Virus record (IMG/VR): IMGVR_UViG_3300005605_000004
Span: 1-50,943 of that record
Origin: a virus
DNA: 50,943 bases
Strand: one strand, 5' to 3'
Shown: positions 1 to 11,100 of the stretch, in pieces
How the letters are laid out: each line of letters starts with the position of its first letter
Numbering within the stretch: position 1 is the first letter of the stretch
Made by a program: the position numbers and the translations under genes
The notes under the pieces: model-generated
The model's input: only the letters and a program-made list of their open reading frames with translations
Databases searched by the model: none
Told to the model about the DNA's origin: nothing

Positions 1-1
1 T

Positions 2-360
2 ATTACTTTTAAGAAGCACCCTGTTACCAATGACTTGGTAACGGTAAAGGATGGTGCAGCTATTACACAATCAATAGCGGCATTGCTTCAAACAAATACG
101 GGCGAGAGACTATTTCAACCTGACTTAGGTTCGGATTTAAGAAGTATACTATTTCAACCTCTAGATTATGGTGCATCTGCCATTATAAGAGTAAAATTAG
201 TGATACTATTAATCGTTATGAACCTAGAGTAACCCTTAAGGATGTTATTTGTGATCCAGATATGGAGAACGATGGTTATACTGTTGAATTGTACTATACT
301 ATTGTTGGTAGACAAGATAAACCAGTAGCGGCAGAATTCTTCTTAGAGCGTACACGATAA
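2..360 (+). CDS. gp25: Baseplate wedge protein gp25, 5' end missing and frameshifted
   Basis: Homologue of T4 gp25, the lysozyme-like wedge subunit that joins gp6 and gp53 in the baseplate. The frame open from base 2 encodes a gp25-like stretch with TNTGERLFQPDLGSDLR, the family's conserved GxRxFxPxxGxxL segment. It then runs to a stop at 230-232 in unrelated residues. The rest of the family signature (INRYEPRV, then a C-terminus ending FFLERTR) continues in the -1 frame to the TAA at 358-360. The change of frame falls at the A4 run 193-196. One more A there would restore a continuous R-V-K-I-S-D-T-I-N-R-Y-E-P reading. The stop overlaps the start of gp6 (TAATG). The break is either a homopolymer error in the sequence, a real mutation, or ribosomal slippage. 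Family assignment is firm; the meaning of the frameshift is not. Confidence 0.85.
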
Positions 361-2156
361 TGCCTTATACACAGGTTGCTAATTTAGACTTTGAGGATAT
401 CAAAGTAACTCTCAAAGATTATTTGAGAGGGCAAGCAGAATTTACTGACTATGACTTTGAAGGTAGTGCGTTAGCTAACCTGATTGATGTCTTAGCGTAT
501 AATACCTACTATACGGCGTTTAACACTAACATGGTAGTCAATGAACTATTCATTGATTCTGCCACCTTGAGGGACAATGTAGTAGCGATTGCGAAGCAAC
601 TAGGGTACAGACCCAAAAGTGCAACGTCTCCTACTGCATATGTCTCTTTTACAGTAACATATAATACACCAACATTTGATACAGAACTAATTCTTAGGAA
701 AGGAACAGGATTTATTGCGACTTATGACAACAACATCTATCAATATGTTACACCTATAGATGTAAAAGCACAAGTTGTCAATAATGTAGCTACATTTACT
801 GATGTTCCTATTATAGAAGGATCACAAGTAGTTGATAATTTTACTATTGATACTGCATCAAAATCACAAAGATTTATTTTAGACAATAAAAATATCGATA
901 CCAACACAATCAGTGTAGCAGTTTACCCTACTGGAGGTACTTTCAACGAACCATACCTTGTAGCAGACAATATTTTAGGTGTTGATGGTAACTCAAAAGT
1001 ATTCTTCCTTGATGAGATTGAAGATGGAAGATATGAAATTTTAATGGGTGATAGTGTACTGGGTAGGAAACTAGAAGATAATTCTATAGTTGAAGTATCT
1101 TACATGACCACATCTGGTCCTGAAAGTAATGGTGTGAATACATTTATCTTTTCTGGTGTGCTAGAGAACCCTAATGGTGTGTCTCCTAGCTCGTTTATTA
1201 CTAACATTACCTCTAGCGTTGCTTCTTCGGGCGGTGAGGAGATTGAAAGCACTCAGAAGATCAAATATACCGCTCCTAAGTCATACGGCACACAAGACCG
1301 TGCAGTGACCGCTCAGGACTATGAGGCAATTGTAAGAAAAGTATATCCAGCAACCAGTGACATCATTATTTTTGGTGGAGAGGATCAAGAACCACCAGAA
1401 TATGGTAAAGTTTTCATTGCATTGAAACCAAAAGACCAAAGTTACCTTACTTCATTAACAAAACAGAAAATTGTTGCAGATCTTAAGCAGTATGTTGTAG
1501 CTTCTGTTGAACCTAAGCTAGTTGATCCTTCTATTCTATACGTTGAGATGAGTAGTAAGATTTATTATAACGGAGCATCTACTGATCAGACACCATCACA
1601 GATTAGAGACAGAGTTATTGGTAACGTACAGTCTTATCTGGATACTTCTAATACCGAGAAGTTTAATGGTAAGTTTAGACATAGTAAAATAGTAGGTGTT
1701 ATTGATGATTCGGATAACAATATTAATTCTAACCTAACATCTGTTACAATGAGAAAGGATTTTTATCCTTCTCTTAACTCCACCTTCTATTACGAAGTGT
1801 GTTTCCAAAATGAATTTGATAAGGACTGTGATGATCCAGTCCTGTCATCCACTGGGTTTAGGGTCACTGAATATCCTAATTATGACGTGTATCTAGAGGA
1901 CAGGGATAGTAAAATTGTCCTATATACTCTAGATAGCGTAACTGGTGAAAAGGTTGTCCTCGACAAGGAAGTTGGCGATATTTATTATGCTAAAGGTGAA
2001 TTGATAATGTACAGCTTAACTATCATTAAAGGTAGTTTCTTTGATAATCGCATTTCTCTTAGAGTTAAACCTCGTTATAATGATATCAAGGCACTCCGTG
2101 AGGTCTATCTTGACGTTGACGTTGCTAATTCCTCGTTCACTGCATACAAAGAGTAA
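360..2156 (+). CDS. gp6: Baseplate wedge protein gp6
   Basis: Homologue of T4 gp6, which forms the ring of dimers that ties the baseplate wedges together around the hub. The 598-aa length is close to T4 gp6 (about 660). The N-terminal part (roughly residues 1-110, with YDFEGSALANLIDVLAYNTYY and a downstream LGYRP) is the typical cyanophage gp6 opening. The middle third has the Baseplate_J-like core, including the segment APKSYGTQDRAVTAQDYEA near residue 305-325. The ATG at 360 overlaps the gp25 stop, and the next gene begins 5 bases after its stop. This gives the standard wedge order gp25-gp6-gp7-gp8 and implies one late operon. Nothing is broken. Confidence 0.92.
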   Translation: MPYTQVANLDFEDIKVTLKDYLRGQAEFTDYDFEGSALANLIDVLAYNTYYTAFNTNMVVNELFIDSATLRDNVVAIAKQLGYRPKSATSPTAYVSFTVTYNTPTFDTELILRKGTGFIATYDNNIYQYVTPIDVKAQVVNNVATFTDVPIIEGSQVVDNFTIDTASKSQRFILDNKNIDTNTISVAVYPTGGTFNEPYLVADNILGVDGNSKVFFLDEIEDGRYEILMGDSVLGRKLEDNSIVEVSYMTTSGPESNGVNTFIFSGVLENPNGVSPSSFITNITSSVASSGGEEIESTQKIKYTAPKSYGTQDRAVTAQDYEAIVRKVYPATSDIIIFGGEDQEPPEYGKVFIALKPKDQSYLTSLTKQKIVADLKQYVVASVEPKLVDPSILYVEMSSKIYYNGASTDQTPSQIRDRVIGNVQSYLDTSNTEKFNGKFRHSKIVGVIDDSDNNINSNLTSVTMRKDFYPSLNSTFYYEVCFQNEFDKDCDDPVLSSTGFRVTEYPNYDVYLEDRDSKIVLYTLDSVTGEKVVLDKEVGDIYYAKGELIMYSLTIIKGSFFDNRISLRVKPRYNDIKALREVYLDVDVANSSFTAYKE

Positions 2157-2161
2157 AGTAA

Positions 2162-5100
2162 ATGCCTGCTGTAAAGACTAAGAGAATTTCCACTCTCATT
2201 GAGACACAGCTTCCTGCTTTTATTACAGATGAATATGAACTCTTTAGTAAGTTCGTTCAGAAGTATTATGAAGCACAGGAGGTGCAAGGTGGTACGCTGG
2301 ACATTATCAATAATATCCAAAAATACGCAGATATAAATTTTTATGAACAAAATATTCTTAGACAGTTTGCTATCTTGGACACTAGTATTTCTAGTTCTGA
2401 TGATACAATTGTATTAGAAGATGCGACGAGTTTTCCAAAAAGAAACGGGTATGTAAGAATTGATGATGAGATCATCTTCTATGCCTCTAGAACAGACACA
2501 GAGCTGAGAGAGTGCTCTAGGGGCGTCAGTGGCAATACATCGCTTGGAGACCTATATGAGTCTACTAGCTTCACAACAACGGTAGCTGGTGCTCATGCTG
2601 CTGGACAGAAGGTTCATAACGTAAGTAACCTCTTCCTATATGCATTAGTTAAAAACTTTGAAAGTCAGTATCTAGGTTCTTTCCCCGAAAAGTATCTTAG
2701 GGGTGAGGTAGATAAGAGAACTCTGATCAAAAATATTCAGAAGTTTTACAAAGCTAAGGGAACTACAAGTTCCATCAAGTTTATTTTTAACACTGTTGTT
2801 GCTAAATCAACAGATAACAAACCAGAAGTATACAAACCAAGAGATTTTACATACAAATCTTCCGAAGCAGATTGGACCAACGTTTATGCACTTAAGTGTA
2901 AGGTTGTGTCTGGAGATGTAAAGAGTCTGGTCGGAAAGAAGATTGTACAGACAGCTACTGAAGAATATGGTTATGCTGATTCTACTATAGATAATGTTTT
3001 TGCTGATGGTACATCAGATGGTGAAGTAATCTATAATATTGTATTAGCACCTGAGACAGTTAATGGTGCATTTGAAGTATCTACTAAAACTAAGCTTGGA
3101 AAAACCCTGTCAGGGACTGCGATCTCAGGGGATAGAATTGATGTCTTCTCTACTATCGGTTGGGGTAAGACAGGATCAGTATTAATTGGTGATGAGACGA
3201 TTACTTTTTCTAGTAAGAACGTAACACAGTTTATTATTGATGAAAGGACGGCACAGACTGCTCTTCCACATGCAGTAGGGTCTTCAGTATACAAACCAGT
3301 AACCATTAGTGGTCCTGGTGTTGTTCTACTGACCTTAGGTGTTGTGTACAACCTACAACCATCTGATGCACAACCATATTCTGCTATTGGGGACAAGATT
3401 CAAATCTCAAATCCAGGATTTGAAACTTCCGATTCAAAGATTGTTCAGACTGGTACTAATCAAACCAGATGGTTGTTAAGTTCAGGTGCTGCAGTCGATG
3501 TGCCTACGCTTCCATCAGTTACATCTTCCTTAGATCAAGTTTCTACTAATGTATCAGCGATCTTTGAAGACGAACAGTATTATTATATCACAAGTTCTAG
3601 CTATCCATCACACAAGATCTTAGATGGATCAACTGTTAATGAAGAAGTATTAGATCAGAAATTGCTTCGTATCATTAGAAAGCAAGCAACTAGAACTACA
3701 GAAGAATACAAGACACCTAGAAAAGATATTGGTATTGGTCTTAATGGTGTACCTTTCTATAGTTACAAAGATCCAGAAAGTGTTAGGTTTGGTAAACTAG
3801 AAGAAATTAAGATTGATGTTAGAGGTACTGGATATGCAACACCTCCATTTGTATTAGTTGATCAAGTTCCAAACAAAGCTAGAGCAATCCTTGCTGGTCA
3901 GGTTGTAGAACGTATTATTGTTGACACACAAGACATTTTCCCAAGAACTCCTGATATCACTATCACCTCTGGTCGTAATGCATCTGTAAGTGCTGTTGTA
4001 ACAGGTGGTAAGGTTACTAGTCTTGTTATTAATACTGGTGGAGAATTCTATTCTTCTGCCCCATTAATTAGAATAAGAGATAATGCAGGTCGTGGTAGAT
4101 TTGCAGAGTATACTTCTATTGTTAATACTGATGGTGTAATTACAGGATTTGATAAGATTTCAGAAGGAAACTTCTATAATCAAGCTACTGTCATTGTTGA
4201 TGTCATTCCAGTTGGTAATAGTGCAACTGGTATTCCTCTTCTCAAAGAATGGAATTTTAATAGATTTGAAAAATTAGAAAATGAATTAGATACTGAATAT
4301 GGTTACATCTTTCCAAACTATAATAACGTATTAGAATATGGTTATGGATATGCTGCTAACCCTAAAGCTTTACGTGTTGCTTTAAGCGACAATATTAATA
4401 GTGCAGGAACTGAACCTGCTACAAAAACTCATTCTCCTATTATTGGATTTGCTTATGATGGCAATCCAATCTATGGTCCATTTGGATATGAGAATCCTTT
4501 AGATTCTACCTCATCTATTGTAAGGATGACTTCTAGCTATGCTATAAATGGAAGTCGTTCTAATGGTCCTTCATTGACAACTTATTCTCTGGGTACGTTT
4601 GTTAATGATTACACATACACTCATAAGAGTGGTACATTAGATCAAAACAATGGAAGATTTACAATTACCCCAGACTTTCCGAAAGGAACTTATGCTTATT
4701 TCATTACTATTGATAGCAATCAAGTACCGCAATATCCATACCTTTTAGGAGAAAACTTTTATTCACTGCCAGTTGATAGTAACTACAATTCTAATATCAA
4801 TCAAGATGATATTCCAAAGAATTCTAGAAGATTCTATCAAGCAGGTATGCAGAGAAATGGTGAAGGTGTCATTGCTCAGATTGCAGAAGTAAAGCAAGGA
4901 AATGTAGAAGAAGTTAATGTATTAGACTCTTCTGCCAACTTCTCTATTAACTCACAAGTATACTTTGATAATAAAGGAACAGAAGGTTCTGAAGTAGAAG
5001 CTATTGTTAATTCAGTCAAAGGTAAGAATGTTTCTTACTTGGAATGTAAAGAAGATAGAGTAGTTAAATTAACTACTATTCAAATTGCATATCTATTTGC

Positions 5101-8100
5101 TGATGATACACTAAACCAACCTTCATCTGGTGCATCTGGTTCTATTGTGGGTACAGTTAAGAACGATAATACAATTGTACTAAGAAACGTCAATGGTACG
5201 TTTGACGAAACAGGAACATTCTCTGCAACTATTAAAACATTTACTATTCTTTTAGATGAGAGAAGTTCATATACTAAAGGTGCAATTCTAAGTTTAACTG
5301 ATGGTGTTAATCTACCTATAGCTAAAGGTGAAGTATTAGAAGGAACCAATAGTCAGAACGTAGTTGAGATCAAGGTTACTGAGGGAACTTGGATTATTAA
5401 TGATGACTACTTCCTTCAGTCTGATGATCTATTCAATACATCAGGAACTAAGGTTGTAAGACTTACTTCTCTTAGTGATGCATTAGAACCATTTGATGTT
5501 AATCAACGTGTTGCTTTAATTGAAACAACAGAACCTCATGGATTAGGAATTGAAGATCGGGTAACGATTGACATTAATCCTGATGATACAACTAAAACTA
5601 AAACTTATTATTTAAGAAAGAGGTTGTATCAAGAAGCTATTCTTGTGCCACCTAGCAATAAGTCTGCAATTGACTTTACAGGTATTGGTCGTTATGAGAT
5701 TCTTAATGGTGGAGCTGATTATACTGCTGGTACTTACACTGGTGTTGCTTTTACTAGTGGATCAGGTACTGGTGCCACTGCTACATTCACTGTATCTGAC
5801 GCTGGCATAGTATCTGGTATTCAGATTCAAGATGCTGGTAGTGGATATGCAAGAGGAGATTATCTTGGTGTAGATGATGAGGATCTAGTAAGATCTGGTG
5901 CATCACAATCTACTGCAAGGTTCCAAATTTATGTTGGACATGTTGGTGTTCCTGCTGGTGGTACAAAAGTTACAGTTAAAAGTGCATTAGGATTTGCTGC
6001 TAATGATTTAATTAAAATTGGAAATGAAGTTCTAAAGATTGAAAGTATTACTGGAAGTGATCTATTTGTATCCAGAGGACAAGAAGGAACTAATGATGTT
6101 GATCATTTTGACGGACAAGAAGTAGTATTACATAAACCACAATACAACTTCACTGCTAATTACCAGATTTTTAATGGTAGTAATTCTGGATATATTCAGT
6201 CTTACGATCCCGCAACTAATAAGATCGAGATTTTATATGATTATGGTACTCTTAAATCTACAGCTAACGAAGTAGTATTAAGTTCTAGTTTCTTTGATGG
6301 TAGTAATCCACAAAGATTGGTGCGTGTTAACTCTGCAGAGGATGTAGTTTATAATTTTGAATTCTCAGAAGACAATAGTACATTTGTACCCAATCCTAAT
6401 ATAGATTTACAAGAATTTTACAAGTATAAGTTTGATACGTCTCATTCTAGTCTTACTGGGACTTACTTTGATATTAGTCCAAGTAACAACTACAACTTAA
6501 TTACTGTAGAGAAAACAGAAACTACTGTTCTTCCTGGTAATGCAGGGTCATATACAGATGTTAAGTTTGGATTTGGTTCTAGATTAGCTGCTAATAACTA
6601 TCAGACAAAGAGAGGAACTGATTTTACTAACTTCTATTACTTTGATAAGAAGAATGTAGTAAATTCAGAAAATGCATTCTTTAAGATTATCACAGATCCC
6701 TTACAAGGTACAAAGACACTTAACTATGTCACACCTAATCGTTTTGTTTATGATGTTACCCGTTCTCCTCTTTGGGATGGTTCTGGATCCATTTCTTATA
6801 CTACTACTGGTCAGTTCGCTATCGGTAAGATTAATACGACACAAATTATAAACCTAGGACTTAACTATAAGAAAGTCCCTGTTATTGTTGGTGTTGATCC
6901 AACTGCAGATTATAGAGCAGAAGCTACAGTTAAATTTGATGTTGCAACAAAAACTATCACTGGTGTAGAGATTACTAATAAAGGTTCTAATTATGTAAAC
7001 CCAAAAGTCTTTATTACTAACGGTGATGGTTCTGATGCTAGGTTTAATGTTTTAGTTAGAAATGGTGAGATTGCTTCTATAACTGTTGATAAAATAGGTA
7101 AGGGATATACATTTGCACCTGAGATTATCATTGTAGAAGGTGAGGTAGAAGCATATGTAGAGAGTACATCTATTGGTGTTCCTAAGAGTGTTAATCTTAC
7201 TACAAATGGTGGTGCTTTCCATCTAGACAAAACTGTATCTTCTACTTTCAGTTCAAACTACATTGTTGCTGTTAAAAACATCAATGGTAAATTTAGTATT
7301 GGTGAAACTGTACTTCAAAAAATTAATAATGTAGAAGTATTCAGAGCAACTGTTACCGAGTGGAGATTTGGATCTAATTTACTCAAGCTTGCAAATGTAC
7401 AAGGTATTATTCGTGAGAACATTTCTATTGAGTCTTTGAGATTCCCTGTAGATGCAATTGTAAGTAAAGTATTTGTTTCTACCTTCAAAGAACAGATTTC
7501 TAGTTTCTATGACAACTTAGGATACTATACATCTGATAGAGGTAAACTAGGTGTATCAAATCAGAAGATTATTGATAGTTTCTTCTATCAAGATTATTCA
7601 TATGTTGTAAAATCTAAAACTTCTATTGAACAGTGGCGTGACTTAATTAAGTCTACAACACACCCTGCAGGATTTAAGTTATTTGGACAAGTAGATGTAG
7701 AAGCTACTGCAAGTTCTGAGATGCCAGTTGAGACACCAAAGGCATCACACTTTAGTGTCATTCAATTGTGGGATCCAGAGAAGAATAAAATCACTGTTGA
7801 GAATACAAGTAGAATTGTTACTCAAACTGTACAAACAGTTGAGAATCAGAGAATACGTAAAGCATTTGGTACTGCTGCTCCTAGTGAGTTCTTGTTTAAT
7901 GAAGTTCGCACATTTGAACTCTCTCTTGCAGCACCGTTTGATGGATACATTGACACGGATGGAAGACTACAAGGAACTACACAGTTCCAAGTATTAGTTG
8001 ATGGTAGTCCATACACTCTATCATCAACATATGGTACTATTATTACTTTAGATGGTGTAATTCAAGAACCAGGTGCTGCATATACAATCTCTGGTGATCA

Positions 8101-11100
8101 GATTACATTTTCTAATTCACCATTGGGAGATGGAACTAAAAATGGTTCTGATTATAAGGGTGTTACTTTCTATGGTAAGGTATTCCAATTTAAGGATGCA
8201 CAATACAATACAAGGTACCTTAAGAAGATAAGAAATATCTTCCAACGTAGTGGCACATGGATCGATGCTGCAAATCAAATTGAAAGAAACATAGATTTTA
8301 TTACTAACGAAACTATTGGATATGGTAAGGCAACTTATAGTACCTTAGATTGGACAACTAAGCAAGATGATTACGAAAGAAATATTAAAGCGATCTTGGA
8401 TGCATATCAGCATGACCTAAGGTTTGGTGGAAATATTAAAACTATTGATTATTCTTCTATCTTTAATAGTAGTTCTGAATATCTTTATATTCAAAACAAT
8501 AAAACGAAATCTATTGATATTTTTGAATATGCAACTAGATTAGCAAAACTTGCTATTAGAAATTGGGATTATATTGATATAGGAATCACTTACAACCAAG
8601 GGTCTACTACAATGACTGTTAGTAGCACTAAAGATCTTGCTGTTGGTTTATTTGTAAATTCTGGTAGAGGATATCCCACAGGAACAAAGATTGTATCTAT
8701 TGACAGTGAGACTCAAGTAACACTAAACAATGCAGCACTAGCTAACTCTGGCGGTGGTGGTGGTGCTCCAACAGGAACCACTTCATTAAGTGGCACAGCA
8801 TCTACTGGTGCTATTGCTACAAGCACTGGTGCTGTTTCTCCTGGAAACACATTTAGTCTACCTCCTGGGGTAACTGTTAGTGTTCCTTCATCTTTCTCTG
8901 GTACTACACAGGCATCATTCTCTTGGAGTGGTTTAAACAAAGGTATGTTCTATAAGGCAGGACAACTTATTGATGTTAACAGAGCATATATTATTTCCGA
9001 ATCATTGTCATGGGCACAAACACAATATCCTTCACTTAATTGGGGAACTATTGAAACTAAGTGTGGTAGAGATATTGGTCTTATCTTAGATGCATATGTT
9101 TATCATCTTAAACAGGGTGGTAACTTTAAGATTATAGAAGCAGCACAGTTATACTATAAGAGTAAGGAATATCCTTATGGAGAAGAATTAAGTTATATTA
9201 CTGGATCTCTAACTGAGACAATTGCGACATTTAGTTATGCTAAAGATCTAATGATACAGGCAATGAGAAATCAGTTGCCAACTACAGATCCTGATGCTTT
9301 AGTTGATTCTGTATCACCTGTATGTGCAGAAGTAGAAAGTACACTTAATACCTATCATGGTATTGTTAATACTATTCTTACAGAGGGTAAAGGTCTTGTA
9401 GAGAAGACAAAACAGAATTCTAATAAGTCTGGTAATTGGACACTCGATGTTAGCTATTCCAACTACAATATTCTTGGAGATCCTTCACTTCCTACAAATG
9501 AATGTGCTATTGTAGTTTCTGCAATGAATTCATTGTTTGATAACTTAGACGATGTTATTAGAGAAGAGTCTGTAACAAGATCACTTCCAGATTATATTGA
9601 TGGGGAAAATAAAGAATTTGAATTATATTGGGATGATAATACTGAAGTTAATACAGAAAAGGATGAAGATCTATTCCTCACAATCAACGCTGTATTACAA
9701 AGATCCAAGTTTACAGAAAACTATCCATTACAAGATTCTTATTGGATTGACAGAACTGTTATTCCTAATAAAATTAAATTTGACGTAGCTCCTATATGGG
9801 ATCAAGATTTAGGTGCTAAGACTATTGGCGAACCAACTGCTGTGGAAAAAGTTGTAGGTATTGGTGTAGGAAACTACAAGAGACTTACTATCGACTTTAA
9901 TTTAGTTGATGGTGTTAGAAACGGTCCTTTCCTAATTCTGGATGTAGAAGATAATACTGTACAAAGTATTGAATCTGAAGACAGCATGTATGTTTTCTTA
10001 GATGGTATTTTACAGGTAAAGGGAAAATCATATACTGTATCTGGTCCTAATATTACATTTACTAATTCTATTAAGAAAGAGCATAATGTTGATATTAGAT
10101 ATCTTTATGGTAGAGATGTTGGTCAGGTTCTAAACATCTATGATTTTGCTCCTGATTCATATTTTGCACAGGGTACATTCTCATTCACTGCTGCTACACC
10201 TATTCTAGATCAATTACTAGGATATGCTTGGATGGGTGATGCAATTGGAACACCTATTCATTGTTGGCAACAAAGAGCTAACGGAACTTATAATCTTATT
10301 GGTGAACTTAAGAATCCAATTAGAAGTGGAAACAATGTTGCTTTTGAACTTAAATGCCACAACCCTGTCATAGAAAGCGATTTGGACTTTACTTTTAGTG
10401 TTAGAGGATATTATGATCGAACAAATGTAATTGTTGATGGAGATATTACTAATCAAACACTTACATTTAACAAGGATGATGCAAATAGAAAACTACTAAA
10501 AGATGATAATGGATTGTGGTCTGGAACGTTCTATGGTAGAACTTATAAACCACCATTTGTATATCTTGCTAATAGTGACAAGATTAGAGTAGAAGGTGAG
10601 GAAGGATTTAGGGAAATTAAGAGACTTCCTACTGAAGCTATCAGTAAAGATGGAAGACCTAATGAACAAACATCTGATGATATTTTTGGTACAGTCTCAA
10701 TCGAGACTTATACTGGAATCACTAGAGGTGAGGGTCTATCTGTAGTCGCTATTATTGAGAATGGATCTGTTACCAAGTTAACATGGAACCAGCGTAGTTA
10801 TGATCCTATTACACAACCTACTGCATATCAATATTTTACACCACCAATTCTTAAGTTTGAAACATTAGATGGTAATGGTGGTGGTGCTAGAGCTAATGTT
10901 CTGGTAAGCAAAGGTCAAGTAATTAGTGTTGATTTAGTTACTGGTGGTTCTGGTTATACTACTGCACCTAGGGTTATTACAACCAGAAGATTTGATATTC
11001 TTAAAGAAAGAGATATTGGTGTTTCACTAATCAACATTGGTATTAATCCATTTGTTGAAACTGGTGGAATGACTGCTTTCTCAGTTGTTTCTGAAATTGA

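Noticed and set aside
193-199. A classical -1 slippery heptamer in gp25
   Set aside because: A-AAA-TTA does not satisfy X-XXY-YYZ; only the P-site codon could re-pair. Slippage is kept only as a minor option.
2105-2350. Minus-strand open frames across the structural genes (for example 2105-2350, 13188-13433, 48870-49226)
   Set aside because: They lie opposite strong + strand genes, have no ribosome sites or neighbours on the minus strand, and their products look like shadow translations.
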